A DNA stretch of 64,000 nucleotides from Chloroflexota bacterium (GCA_016213105.1 JACRBN010000024.1:1-64000), one strand, 5' to 3'. Shown: positions 1 through 8,263, counted from the first letter of the stretch. Made by a program: numbers and translations. Notes: generated from the sequence alone by a model not told the origin.

Positions 1-1
1 C

Positions 2-718
2 GAAGCCGAACGATTGGACATTTTCAAATTCACCAAAGAAAAGGTCAACGGGCGGGTGACGCTCATTGCGGGCACCAACTCTGGCGCCACGCGCGACGTT
101 GTCCGCTACTCACAGATCGCCGAGGGCATGGGCTACGACGCACTCATGGTCGCCGTCCCGCCGTATTCGCGCCCCAACCAGCGTGAACTGCTCGCACATT
201 ACGAAGCCGTCGCCAAAGCCGTCAAAATTCCCATCGTGCTCTACAACTTCCCATGGCGCGCGGGCACCGAAGTCAGCTACGAAGTGATGGACGGTCTCAC
301 CAAATACGATCACATCATCGGCATCAAAGAAGCCAGCGGCGACATGTCCCGCGTCTACGAGTTCCGCCTGCGTTACGGCGACCGCTATCAACTGATCTGC
401 GGCTCCGACGACCAGGCGCTCGACTATTTCCTGTGGGGCACCACCTCATGGATCGGCGGCGGCGCCTCCTGCGCTCCGCTCGAACATCACAACGTTCTCG
501 AAGCTGCCCTCGCCAACGACTTCGTCACCGCCCGCCAGCACATGGACAAACTCCTCCCGCTCCTCCGCAACATGGAAAGCGGCGGCTACACCCAAAAGGT
601 CAAAGTCGGCTGCGAACTGCGCGGCATCCCCGTCGGCAATCCGCGTCAACCCTTATTGCCATTGGCTGATGACGACCGCCTGGAATTCGAACGCATCTTC
701 AAAACGTTAAACGTTTAA
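2..718 (+). CDS. DapA/NanA-family lyase-deaminase, 5' end outside window
   Basis: The frame is open from the left edge; 238 residues are visible of a family normally near 290-300, so the first ~60 residues lie outside. Class I aldolase TIM-barrel (dihydrodipicolinate synthase / N-acetylneuraminate lyase) family: the YNFPWRAG segment with the catalytic Tyr and GIKEASGD with the Schiff-base Lys are both readable. The next two genes on the same strand encode a 4-hydroxyproline epimerase and an FAD amine oxidase. By knowledge of trans-4-hydroxy-L-proline catabolism, this is therefore more likely the pyrroline-4-hydroxy-2-carboxylate deaminase, which yields alpha-ketoglutarate semialdehyde, than a lysine-biosynthesis DapA. 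That assignment is inference from context. Confidence 0.85.
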   Translation, partial: EAERLDIFKFTKEKVNGRVTLIAGTNSGATRDVVRYSQIAEGMGYDALMVAVPPYSRPNQRELLAHYEAVAKAVKIPIVLYNFPWRAGTEVSYEVMDGLTKYDHIIGIKEASGDMSRVYEFRLRYGDRYQLICGSDDQALDYFLWGTTSWIGGGASCAPLEHHNVLEAALANDFVTARQHMDKLLPLLRNMESGGYTQKVKVGCELRGIPVGNPRQPLLPLADDDRLEFERIFKTLNV

Positions 719-748
719 CGTTCAACGTTGACCTTCGACCTTTGACCT
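704..748. repeat. dispersed repeat, AACGTT / GACCTTTGACC family
   Basis: The end of the DapA-family gene runs into a tract made of CGTTAAACG-TTTAACGTT-CAACG followed by TTGACCTTCGACC-TTTGACC. The same two modules recur at 1781-1832, inside the heparinase-like gene (3892-3921 and 4108-4138), and nowhere else I noticed, so this is a local repeat family. The last codons of the upstream gene (KTLNV) are written by the repeat. Confidence 0.7.
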
Positions 749-761
749 TGGACTCCCACCC

Positions 762-1784
762 ATGAAACGCATCCCTTATTTGGACTCCCACACTGGCGGC
801 GAACCCACGCGATTAATCACCTCGCTTCCCTTCGACCTCAGAACTGGTACCGTTGCTGACAAATTATCCACGCTGAAAAAGGATCACGACGACCTGCGCC
901 GCACCGTCCTGCTCGAACCCCGCGGCTCAGACGTGCTCGTCGGTGCGTACCTCGTCCCGCCCGCCGACCCGACCTGTCAGTTCGGAGTCATCTACTTCAA
1001 CAACGTCGGCTACCTCGGCATGTGCGGACACGGCACTATCGGATTAATTGCATCATTGGCATATCTTGGCAAAGTCCAACCTGGTGTGATTCGGGTGGAG
1101 ACTCCCGTTGGGGTGGTGGAGGCAACATTGCACCCATCGTCATTGCGAGGAGGGCTTCAGCCCGACGAAGCAATCTCATCCTCGAATGGGGAGATTGCTT
1201 CGGGCAAAGAGCGCCCTCGCAATGACGGAAATTATCCAAATCGTGTCTCCGTCCGCAACATCCCCGCCTACCGCCACTTGACTCATGTCCCTGTCACGGT
1301 TGACGACAAAACCATCCACGGCGACGTGGCTTGGGGCGGCAACTGGTTCTTCCTCTGCCACGACCATGGACTTGAAGTCAGTATGCAAAACCTAGAAGCG
1401 CTGACCGATTTCTCGTGGCGCATCCGCGAGCAATTCACCGCCAATGGAATCACAGGCGCGAACGGCGCGGAGATTGACCACGTTGAGTTGTTCGCCTCCA
1501 CACCTGAAGCGGACAGCAAAAGTTTTGTGCTTTGTCCAGGCAAAGCCTACGACCGTTCTCCTTGCGGAACAGGTACCAGCGCCAAGCTGGCCTGTCTGTA
1601 TGGCGACGGAAAATTGCGAGTCGGTCAAACTTGGAAACAGCAAAGCGTTGTCGGCAGCATCTTCGAAGGCAGCGTCCAACTCGACGGCGACAGGATTATC
1701 CCCACCATCACAGGCGAAGCCTGGGTTATGTCCGAAGGGACGATTCTAGTGGATGAACGCGATCCGTTCGCAAAAGGAATTTGA
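762..1784 (+). CDS. 4-hydroxyproline 2-epimerase (proline racemase family)
   Basis: 340 residues. Interconverts trans-4-hydroxy-L-proline and cis-4-hydroxy-D-proline using two cysteines. Cys88 in MCGHG and Cys268 in SPCGTGTSAK are both present, as is GGNWFF (around 192-197), typical of hydroxyproline epimerases rather than proline racemase. Family members are about 310 residues. The excess is a 30-codon in-frame palindromic repeat at residues ~126-155 (bases 1138-1227), in the loop between EATLH and VSVRN; removing it returns the normal length and puts the second Cys near 238, as in known epimerases. The flanking deaminase-like and FAD oxidase genes fit one catabolic operon. No clear Shine-Dalgarno is seen; a dispersed repeat occupies the leader. 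Confidence 0.88.
   Translation: MKRIPYLDSHTGGEPTRLITSLPFDLRTGTVADKLSTLKKDHDDLRRTVLLEPRGSDVLVGAYLVPPADPTCQFGVIYFNNVGYLGMCGHGTIGLIASLAYLGKVQPGVIRVETPVGVVEATLHPSSLRGGLQPDEAISSSNGEIASGKERPRNDGNYPNRVSVRNIPAYRHLTHVPVTVDDKTIHGDVAWGGNWFFLCHDHGLEVSMQNLEALTDFSWRIREQFTANGITGANGAEIDHVELFASTPEADSKSFVLCPGKAYDRSPCGTGTSAKLACLYGDGKLRVGQTWKQQSVVGSIFEGSVQLDGDRIIPTITGEAWVMSEGTILVDERDPFAKGI
1138..1227. repeat. 90-bp palindromic repeat inserted in frame in the epimerase gene
   Basis: Outer arms CGTCATTGCGAGG (1138-1150) and CCTCGCAATGACG (1215-1227) are perfect inverted repeats, and inner arms GAAGCAATCTC and GAGATTGCTTC are also perfect, so the RNA would fold into one long hairpin. The length is exactly 30 codons without a stop. 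Related copies lie at 55859-55951 and 61347-61440, with a partial one from 34788. Confidence 0.92.
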
Positions 1785-1832
1785 CCTTCAACCCTCGACC
1801 TTTGACTCTTCCTCGTCGAAGGTCAAAGGTCG
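1781..1832. repeat. dispersed repeat with inverted CGACCTTTGAC arms
   Basis: Tract of the GACCTT family between the epimerase and the amine oxidase. CGACCTTTGAC at 1796-1806 and GTCAAAGGTCG at 1822-1832 form a perfect 11-bp inverted repeat. It overlaps the epimerase stop and lies just upstream of the oxidase ribosome-binding site. Confidence 0.7.
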
Positions 1833-1851
1833 AAAGTCTTATGGAGACGAA

Positions 1852-3102
1852 ATGAATTCAAAACATGACGTATTGATCATCGGCGGCGGTTCGATTGGCT
1901 TGAACTGTGCCTATTACCTTCTCAAAGCGGGGCGGAGAGTCACCATCGTGGATGCAAAAGAGATCGGCGTGGGCAGCTCTGCGGGCAACGCGGGGCATAT
2001 TGTGCCGAGTCATATCATTCCGCTGGCCGCGCCTGGGATCGTGCCCACCGCCCTCAAGTGGATGCTTGATCCGCAGAATACGCCCTTTGGCATGAAGATC
2101 AGCCTGGAGCCGAGTTACATTTCCTGGCTGCTGCAATTCGTGTTTTCCTGCAACGACGCCAATGTCCAGCGCGGCATCCCGCCGTTGAACAGTCTCGGCC
2201 AGTTGAGCGCGCGTAACTTTGCGCAGATGATCGCCGAAGAGAATTTTGATTGTCACTACCGCGAGAAGGGACTGCTCTTCCTCTACAAATCCGCTGAGGC
2301 CTTTGCGGGCGGACGCCACGAAGCGGAGGAGATGAACCGACACGGCATCCCCACCGATGTGCTGGATCAATCCGCTGTCCATGTGCGTGAACCGATGGCG
2401 CGCGCCGACGTGCTGGGCGGAGTCCACTTCACGGGCGATTCCTTCCTCGACCCCGCGCGTTTCCTGCAACTGCTGAAGGAGCGCGTCCGCGCGATGGGAG
2501 CGGAGTTAATTGAGAATACCCCCGTCACAGGTTTCGACGTGACTGACGGAAATATCCGCGCGGTGAAGACGGGCGCGGGTGACTTCGAAGCGGACGAGGT
2601 CATCCTGGCTGCGGGGGCGTGGTCTTCCGCCGTGGCGCGTGACCTGCGCCTGAACGTCCCCGTCCTGCCCGCGCGTGGATTCAGCCTGACCATGTCCGCG
2701 ACGAAGCAGATGCCGAGCCAGGCATTGCTGCTGGGCGAACGCCGCGTAGCCGTCACGCCGATGGGCGACCTGCTGCGCTTCACGGGTCGACTCGAAGTGG
2801 GCCAGTTCGGCACCGAGCCTGATCCGCGCTGGATCCGTCAGATCGAATCCGCGGTGCGCGAGTACATCCAGCTGGATGAGAAACTGGATATCAAAGAGAC
2901 CTGGGCGGGACTGCGTCCCACGACGCCCGACGGGATGCCGATCATCGGCCGCTCACTGCGTTATCAGAACCTGATCCTTGCCACGGGTCACGCCATGCTG
3001 GGACTGTCGCTTGGGCCAGGCACGGGCCAACTCGTGGCGGAGCTGGTCACAGGGCGGAAGCCCGCCTTTGATCTGAGTCCGCTTAGGGCGGGGAGGTTTT
3101 AG
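1852..3102 (+). CDS. FAD-dependent D-amino-acid / hydroxyproline oxidase
   Basis: 416 residues of the DAO/DadA family. The N-terminal dinucleotide-binding motif IIGGGSIG is followed by NAYYLLKAG-like helix residues and VTIVDA; the C-terminal GLRPTTPDGMPIIG and ATGHAMLGLSLGPGTG segments are typical of D-amino-acid dehydrogenases. Start set at 1852 because GGAGA sits six bases upstream; an upstream ATG at 1753 in the same frame overlaps the epimerase and would translate repeat DNA. Likely oxidises cis-4-hydroxy-D-proline to the pyrroline that the first gene deaminates (inference from the three-gene order). Confidence 0.85.
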   Translation: MNSKHDVLIIGGGSIGLNCAYYLLKAGRRVTIVDAKEIGVGSSAGNAGHIVPSHIIPLAAPGIVPTALKWMLDPQNTPFGMKISLEPSYISWLLQFVFSCNDANVQRGIPPLNSLGQLSARNFAQMIAEENFDCHYREKGLLFLYKSAEAFAGGRHEAEEMNRHGIPTDVLDQSAVHVREPMARADVLGGVHFTGDSFLDPARFLQLLKERVRAMGAELIENTPVTGFDVTDGNIRAVKTGAGDFEADEVILAAGAWSSAVARDLRLNVPVLPARGFSLTMSATKQMPSQALLLGERRVAVTPMGDLLRFTGRLEVGQFGTEPDPRWIRQIESAVREYIQLDEKLDIKETWAGLRPTTPDGMPIIGRSLRYQNLILATGHAMLGLSLGPGTGQLVAELVTGRKPAFDLSPLRAGRF

Positions 3103-3166
3103 CGTCGCATCCTTCGCTCTGGCCGCCGTCCTCGGCGGATGTATTCGTAGGCAACAAATTGACCCG

Positions 3167-3216
3167 TAAAAAATGGGAAGCTGGGCTGTATAATCACAGC
3201 GCTGCTTCCCATTTTT
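3167..3216. other. inverted repeat upstream of Nudix gene
   Basis: AAAATGGGAAGC and GCTTCCCATTTT flank a segment containing TATAAT (3189-3194), with TTGACC at 3159-3164. It could end transcription of the oxidase or overlap the Nudix promoter; the 24-bp gap between the two hexamers is too long for a standard promoter, so I leave it open. Confidence 0.45.
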
Positions 3217-3234
3217 GATTGCCAGCGGAGAATT

Positions 3235-3771
3235 ATGACCATCACTCCATGGAAGATCCTCGAATCACAATATTTTCGCCCGCGTTTTCGCACGGACAAG
3301 GTCGAACTGCCGAACGGCAGGGTCTTCGAGCCGATTGTCTTCGAGTTCCGCTCGTGGGCCAATGTTCTGGCGCTGACGAAGGATCAGCAGGTGGTGCTCG
3401 TGCGGCAATATCGTCACGGCGTGCAGAAAGTGTTGTACGAATTCCCTGGCGGCGTGATCGAAGACGGCGAGCAGCCTGTGGAAGGAGTGCGGCGCGAGTT
3501 GCTGGAAGAAACGGGTTATGTTGCCGCCGAGTTCATTCAAGTCGGACAGCTTTATCCCAACCCCGCCATACAATCGAACAACCTGCATTTTTTTGTAGCG
3601 CTGGACGCGGAGAAGGTCGGCGGTCAGCACCTCGATGAGGCCGAGGACATCGAAGTCCACCTCGTTCAGTTGGATGAACTGATAGCCATGTCGCGCCGCG
3701 GGGAATTTCTGCACGCGCTGCAAGTGGCGGGCTTGTATCAGGCTTTGCTCTACCTGGATCGCATTTGCTGA
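3235..3771 (+). CDS. Nudix hydrolase, ADP-ribose pyrophosphatase type
   Basis: 178 residues, full length for ADP-ribose / nucleoside diphosphate-sugar pyrophosphatases. The Nudix box reads GGVIEDGEQPVEGVRREL then LEETGY, with the metal-binding REL-x-EE set intact; the preceding RQYRHGVQKVLYEFPGG resembles the ADP-ribose pyrophosphatase group. GGAG precedes the ATG. The stop overlaps the next start as TGATG, so the downstream polysaccharide lyase-like gene is probably translationally coupled. Confidence 0.85.
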   Translation: MTITPWKILESQYFRPRFRTDKVELPNGRVFEPIVFEFRSWANVLALTKDQQVVLVRQYRHGVQKVLYEFPGGVIEDGEQPVEGVRRELLEETGYVAAEFIQVGQLYPNPAIQSNNLHFFVALDAEKVGGQHLDEAEDIEVHLVQLDELIAMSRRGEFLHALQVAGLYQALLYLDRIC

Positions 3772-5705
3772 TGGCTGCGCGCCTCGCTGTCGCCCTGAAA
3801 TATCTGCGCCAATTCGGCCTGCGTCCGCTGGTCTTGTTGGCGTTGTACAAGTTCGGGCTGGCGACGGGGCATTACAGACGCGTGGAGCGCGCGTTGAACG
3901 TTGAACGTTTAACGTTCAACGCCCTTACCCCTCTCCCGCCCCGTGAACTGCTCGTTCAAACCCTCGGCGAGGATGGCAAGATAGCGCTTCTTCAAGAAGC
4001 CGATGAGATCGTTGCAGGCAAATCCCGCATATTCGGCGATGAGTTTGCCGAAATCAATCTCACACCCCCCCAGCCTCTTCAACACTGGACAGCTTACGAA
4101 ACGGGCAGGGTCGACCTTCGACCTTTGACCTTCGACCTGAAATATCTGTGGGAACCCGCCCGCTTCGGCTGGGCCTTCATTCTCGGGCGCGCGTATCATC
4201 TTACGCAAGACGCAAAATATGCCGAGGCCTTCTGGAAATACTTCGAGACCTTTACCTCATCCAACCCTGCCAACCTCGGCCCGCACTGGATGAATGGGCA
4301 GGAGGTGGCCGTCCGCTTGATGGCGCTGATTTGGGCGGCGCAGGTTTTTGATATACAGGATGCAAAACGCAAAACGCAACTTGTCACGTCCATCGTTCAG
4401 CACGCGGCGCGTATCCCGCCCACGCTGGTGTATGCGCGCTCGCAGAATAACAATCATCTCACCACCGAAGCGGCGGCGCTCTTCGTCGCGGGCCGAACCT
4501 TAAAGAATCGCAAATGGCGTGACCTGGGTTGGAAGTGGCTCAACTGGGCCTTCCAGCATCAGATCAGCGGCTATGGCGAGTACATTCAGCACTCGACCAA
4601 TTATCATCGCGTCATGCTGCAGGCCGCGCTTTTGGCGGAAGCGGTCAGGGATGAGGATTGGCCCAAGGCGACGGCGCAGGCCCTCGGTCGGGCGACGCAC
4701 TGGCTCTTCTCGATGCTGGACCCCGTCTCGGGGCGGACGCCGAATCTGGGTTCCAATGACGGAGCCTTGATCCTGCCCTTGAGCGTGACTCCGTTTAACG
4801 ACTTCCGCCCCACCGTGCAGGCCGCGGCGCGCGCCTTCCTCAAGACGCAGATGCCCGCAGGCGTTTGGGATGAGATGTCGCTGTGGATGGGACTCTCTCC
4901 CGTTCAAAAGATTTACACGCCCGAGCATTACACTGACCACCTGCGCGGGCCAAACTCGTGGGCCTATCTGCGCGCCTCGCGCTTTGCCTCGCGTCTCGCG
5001 CACATGGATCAACTCCACCTCGACCTGTGGTGGCGCGGATTGAACATCGCGCAGGATGCGGGCACCTATCTCTACAACGCTCCTGCCCCGTGGGACAATG
5101 CGCTGACAACGACGCGTGTACACAACACGGTAACGGTCAATGGCCGCGACCAGATGACGCGCGCGGGCCGCTTCATGGCGCTGGATTGGGCCAGCGCCTA
5201 TTCAAAGAATGAGATTGCCTCGAACGAGAACGTGCTGGGGCGGACGAAGGCGACCTTCAAGGGCTATCGCAGTGTCACCCACGAGCGCACCGTGACCGTC
5301 TTCCGCGATGAGCGCTGGATGGTGATGGATCAGTTCATTCCCACGCCTGCCTGCAACCTGCTGCATAACTATCGCATCCAGTGGCTGCTGCCCGATTGGA
5401 AATGGGAACTGGCGGAAATCCCTGACCTGTTGGAGTGCGTCGGCTATGACCTGCGCCTCCTGTCGCCGCACGGCTGGTTGACTGTGCGCATGTGGATCGA
5501 TTCTGCCTTCGCCACGCTTCATGCCGATAAATTCTCGACAGGTCTGGCGCGCGCGGGCGAACGTCTGTGGGGCAGCGCGGATGTGTCTGTGGTGGATGGC
5601 TGGGCCTCCAGCACGTATGGAAAAAAGGAACCCGCCCTGTCGTTTTCCATGACCGCGGCTTCCACTCATTTTGCGAGTTTCATGACGGAGTTCATCTTTC
5701 CATGA
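3771..5705 (+). CDS. heparinase II/III-like polysaccharide lyase family protein
   Basis: 644 residues. The N-terminal alpha-helical alginate-lyase-like part contains QNNNHLTTEAAAL and GEYIQHSTNYHR, and the C-terminal beta part has LDLWWRG, DAGTYLYN and RVHNTVTVNG, the hallmarks of the heparinase II/III family that cleaves uronate polysaccharides. No signal peptide is evident, so a role in processing an exopolysaccharide or its repeat units with the neighbouring glycosyltransferase is inference. Start at 3771 overlaps the upstream stop by one base. Three segments (around bases 3892-3921, 4108-4138 and 4358-4380) are written by short dispersed repeats in frame, an unusual trait shared with neighbouring genes. 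Confidence 0.82.
   Translation: MAARLAVALKYLRQFGLRPLVLLALYKFGLATGHYRRVERALNVERLTFNALTPLPPRELLVQTLGEDGKIALLQEADEIVAGKSRIFGDEFAEINLTPPQPLQHWTAYETGRVDLRPLTFDLKYLWEPARFGWAFILGRAYHLTQDAKYAEAFWKYFETFTSSNPANLGPHWMNGQEVAVRLMALIWAAQVFDIQDAKRKTQLVTSIVQHAARIPPTLVYARSQNNNHLTTEAAALFVAGRTLKNRKWRDLGWKWLNWAFQHQISGYGEYIQHSTNYHRVMLQAALLAEAVRDEDWPKATAQALGRATHWLFSMLDPVSGRTPNLGSNDGALILPLSVTPFNDFRPTVQAAARAFLKTQMPAGVWDEMSLWMGLSPVQKIYTPEHYTDHLRGPNSWAYLRASRFASRLAHMDQLHLDLWWRGLNIAQDAGTYLYNAPAPWDNALTTTRVHNTVTVNGRDQMTRAGRFMALDWASAYSKNEIASNENVLGRTKATFKGYRSVTHERTVTVFRDERWMVMDQFIPTPACNLLHNYRIQWLLPDWKWELAEIPDLLECVGYDLRLLSPHGWLTVRMWIDSAFATLHADKFSTGLARAGERLWGSADVSVVDGWASSTYGKKEPALSFSMTAASTHFASFMTEFIFP
3892..3921. repeat. AACGTT-family palindrome inside coding sequence
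   Basis: CGTTGAACG repeated, then TTTAA, then CGTTCAACG gives a near-perfect palindrome matching the repeat at 704-728. It codes for residues ALNVERLTFNA of the lyase-like protein without breaking the frame, and is followed by CCCCTCTCCCGCC, a half-copy of the palindrome at 6381-6406. Confidence 0.75.
4108..4138. repeat. GACCTTCGACCTTTGACC-family repeat inside coding sequence
   Basis: The tract matches the repeat modules at 731-748 and 1791-1806. It encodes VDLRPLTFDL in frame immediately before the conserved KYLWEPAR segment of the lyase family. Confidence 0.7.
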
Positions 5706-6154
5706 GAGTTCGCGCTGCCGCCCTTTTGATCGAAGACGACAAGCTTGCCGTGATGGAGCGTCACCGTGCAGGACGGCATTACTTCACCTTCCCAGGCGGC
5801 GGCGTGGACGCGGGCGAGACGGTCGAGCAGGCCGTCGTCCGCGAGGTGGAGGAGGAGTTGGGTCTGCGCGTCGCTGTGGAGCGCAAGGTCGCTGACGTTT
5901 GGTTCCACGGCAACCGCCAGGAATATTTTCTGGTGCAGAGAATTAGCGGCGAGTTCGGCACGGGCACGGGCGAGGAATACACCAGGGCCGCTCCCGATGA
6001 TCCGAACTTCGGCACCTACCTGCCCGTTTGGCTGTCCATCTTGGACGCACTCAACCAGCCCCTGCTGCCCATCGAGATGGTCTTGCTGTTGGTCAAATCC
6101 CACCCTGACGATTGGCCCGAGAAGCCAGTTATAATCTTCGAACAGGAAAGATAA
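5702..6154 (+). CDS. Nudix hydrolase, MutT type
   Basis: 150 residues. Nudix box GGGVDAGETVEQAVVREV then EEELGL at residues ~36-58, complete. Start 5702 gives an ATGA overlap with the lyase-like gene; longer upstream starts would lie inside that gene. Short MutT-like members act on nucleotide or nucleotide-sugar pyrophosphates; the substrate cannot be read from sequence. Second Nudix gene of the same cluster, so nucleotide-sugar housekeeping beside polysaccharide genes is plausible. Confidence 0.82.
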   Translation: MRVRAAALLIEDDKLAVMERHRAGRHYFTFPGGGVDAGETVEQAVVREVEEELGLRVAVERKVADVWFHGNRQEYFLVQRISGEFGTGTGEEYTRAAPDDPNFGTYLPVWLSILDALNQPLLPIEMVLLLVKSHPDDWPEKPVIIFEQER

Positions 6155-6156
6155 TT

Positions 6157-6228
6157 TGGAGTCCAAAGTCTCCAGACTTTGGATATGTTTCAAATAACCA
6201 AATCCAACGCCGGGAGACGTTGGACTCC
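6157..6228. repeat. compound palindromic repeat
   Basis: Outer arms GGAGTCCAA (6158-6166) and TTGGACTCC (6220-6228) enclose two inner hairpins: TCCAAAGTCT/AGACTTTGGA (6162-6171, 6174-6183) and TCCAACG/CGTTGGA (6203-6209, 6218-6224). It fills the gap between the Nudix and glycosyltransferase genes. Confidence 0.75.
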
Positions 6229-6237
6229 ACCGTCCTT

Positions 6238-7455
6238 ATGCATATCCTCATCATCCACCAGGCTTTTGCCTCCCTCAACGAACCAGGCGGAACGCGCCAT
6301 TACGAACTGGCGCAGGTTCTCATCGCGCGCGGACACCGCGTGACGGTGATCGCTTCGCCTGTCAGCTACCTTACTGGCTTCCCCTCTCCCGCCCGCGGGA
6401 GAGGGGCCAGGGGTGAGGGCGATATCACGATTTTGCGCGCTTCGGTCTATTCCGCCCATCACAAATCCTTCATTCATCGTGTGCTGGCGTTCTTCTCGTT
6501 CATGCTGTCCTCATTCTGGATCGGGCTGGGCGTCAAAAACGTGGACGTGGTCTGGGGCACCTCGCCGCCGATCTTCCAGGGCGTGACCGCGTTGATTCTG
6601 GCGCGGCTTAAGGGCGCGAAGTTCCTGTTCGAGGTGCGGGATTTGTGGCCGCGCTTTGCCATTGCCGTGGGCGTGCTGCGCAACTACTGGCTGATCCGCG
6701 CTTCGGAGTGGCTGGAGCGCATGCTCTATCGTTCCGCGGATCGGGTCATGGTCAACAGTCCCGCGTATGTCAGCTACGTGAAGGATCGCGGCGCGCGACT
6801 GGTGGAGTTGATCCCCAACGGCGCCGACCCGTCCATGTTCGATCCAGCCGATAATGGCGCAGACTTTCGCAGTGAGCATCACCTGGAGGATAATTTCGTG
6901 GCGATGTATGCGGGCGCACACGGCATGTCGAATGACCTCGAAGTCGTGCTCGAAGCCGCGCGTCAACTGGAGGATGTGCCCGAGGTCGAGGTTGTGTTCG
7001 TGGGGGACGGCAAGGAGAAGTCCGCGCTGATGGCGCGCGCGGCGGCGATGAGCCTGCCCAACGTGACCTTCCTTTCGTCCGTGCCGAAGACGGGCATGGC
7101 CGAGGCCCTGGCCGCGTCGGATGCCTGCATCGCCATCCTCAAGCCGCTCGAAGAATACAAGTGGACGTATCCCAACAAGGTCTTCGACTACATGGCGGCG
7201 GGACGTCCCGTGGCGCTCGCCATCGACGGCGTGATCCGCGAAGTGGTCGAAGCCGCGGACTGCGGCCTGTTCGCCGCGCCAGGGAATCCATCCGCGCTGG
7301 CGGAGGTCATTCGTCAACTCGCAGGCGACCGCGCGAAAAGCCGTGCGATGGGCTTGCGCGGAAGAAAATATCTCGAAGCGCATTTCAGCCGCGAGACGAT
7401 GGCCGGGAAGTTATTGAACATGCTGGAAGCGATGACCGCCGAAAGGAAGTCGTGA
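6238..7455 (+). CDS. GT4-family glycosyltransferase (WbuB-like)
   Basis: 405 residues, GT-B fold. The N-terminal part (IIHQAFASLNEPGGTRHYELAQ) is typical of WbuB/WcaI-type glycosyltransferases; the C-terminal donor domain contains NGADPSMFDP, DGKEKSALM and the acidic helix EYKWTYPNKVFDYMAAGRPV. Start 6238 follows the compound repeat; the upstream in-frame extension translates repeat DNA and is rejected. Residues ~48-61 (FPSPARGRGARGEG) are encoded by a GC-rich palindrome inserted in a surface loop. The stop overlaps the start of the acyltransferase gene (TGATG), so the two likely act on one sugar. Confidence 0.85.
   Translation: MHILIIHQAFASLNEPGGTRHYELAQVLIARGHRVTVIASPVSYLTGFPSPARGRGARGEGDITILRASVYSAHHKSFIHRVLAFFSFMLSSFWIGLGVKNVDVVWGTSPPIFQGVTALILARLKGAKFLFEVRDLWPRFAIAVGVLRNYWLIRASEWLERMLYRSADRVMVNSPAYVSYVKDRGARLVELIPNGADPSMFDPADNGADFRSEHHLEDNFVAMYAGAHGMSNDLEVVLEAARQLEDVPEVEVVFVGDGKEKSALMARAAAMSLPNVTFLSSVPKTGMAEALAASDACIAILKPLEEYKWTYPNKVFDYMAAGRPVALAIDGVIREVVEAADCGLFAAPGNPSALAEVIRQLAGDRAKSRAMGLRGRKYLEAHFSRETMAGKLLNMLEAMTAERKS
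6381..6406. repeat. CCCTCTCCCGC palindrome inserted in glycosyltransferase gene
   Basis: Perfect inverted repeat: CCCCTCTCCCGC, a CC spacer, then GCGGGAGAGGGG, followed by CCAGGGGTGAGGG. It keeps the reading frame. A half-copy occurs at 3928-3940 in the heparinase-like gene. Confidence 0.8.
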
Positions 7456-8117
7456 TGAACAAAGTTGTGATTATTGGCGCGTCGGAACACGGCAAGGTTG
7501 TGGCGGACGTGATCGAGCGCGAGGGCAAATACGCGCTCCTCGGCTGGATCGACTCGTACAAGCCTGCGGGCGGAGAATTCTTCGGCTATCCCATGCTGGG
7601 CGCGGAAGACATCCTGCTCGACTTGTGGCAGCGGAAAGAAATTGCGGGCGGCATCATCGCCATCGGCGACAACTGGACGCGCGGCCGCATGGCTGAAAAG
7701 ATTCGCTCGCTTGCATCCGACTTCACGTTCATCACAGCGGTACACCCTTCGGCGCAGGTTGGGCGTGGGGTGACGATTGGCCAGGGCACGGTGCTCATGG
7801 CGGGGACAGTCGTCAACAGCGACAGCCGCATCGGTGCGCATTGCATCCTCAACACCAAATCCTCGCTTGACCATGATTGCGTCATGGACGATTTCTCCAG
7901 CCTGGCGCCCGGCGTGACTGTGGGCGGCGTGGTGCGCATCGGCGCGTTCAGTGCAATCTCATTAGGCGCCAATATTATTCATGGAAAGAAAATTGGCGCG
8001 CACACGGTTATCGGCGCGGGGGCGCTGGTGCGGTCGGACATCCCCGATCACTGCGTGGCGTATGGGCTGCCCGCCAGGGTCCTGCGTCCACGGGCGGAGG
8101 GGGAGAAGTACCTGTAG
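7455..8117 (+). CDS. NeuD/PglD-type sugar O- or N-acyltransferase
   Basis: 220 residues. An N-terminal small Rossmann-like PglD_N domain (VVIIGASEHGKVVADVI) is followed from about residue 95 by left-handed beta-helix hexapeptide repeats (VHPSAQVGRGVTIG...). The candidate catalytic His is in SSLDHDC, and the C-terminal YGLPARV loop closes the acyl-CoA site. Translationally coupled to the glycosyltransferase. Likely acetylates an amino sugar destined for a surface glycan; the substrate is not determinable here. Confidence 0.83.
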   Translation: MNKVVIIGASEHGKVVADVIEREGKYALLGWIDSYKPAGGEFFGYPMLGAEDILLDLWQRKEIAGGIIAIGDNWTRGRMAEKIRSLASDFTFITAVHPSAQVGRGVTIGQGTVLMAGTVVNSDSRIGAHCILNTKSSLDHDCVMDDFSSLAPGVTVGGVVRIGAFSAISLGANIIHGKKIGAHTVIGAGALVRSDIPDHCVAYGLPARVLRPRAEGEKYL

Positions 8118-8263
8118 TTGAAGCCCGTATGCGCATTTTCGGCGCGTAGGCAGACGGTCTTCACCCAGGCATGTTACCAGGAACTATTTTTATTCCAGCT
8201 TCGTCCTGAAATCAAATCACAGCCACCAACGCCGAAAATCCACGGCTGTGAAGAGGAGAAAAA

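Noticed and set aside
704-4138. CRISPR-like array from the recurring AACGTT/GACCTT repeats
   Set aside because: Copies are irregularly spaced by hundreds of bases, lie inside genes and have no spacers or cas genes.
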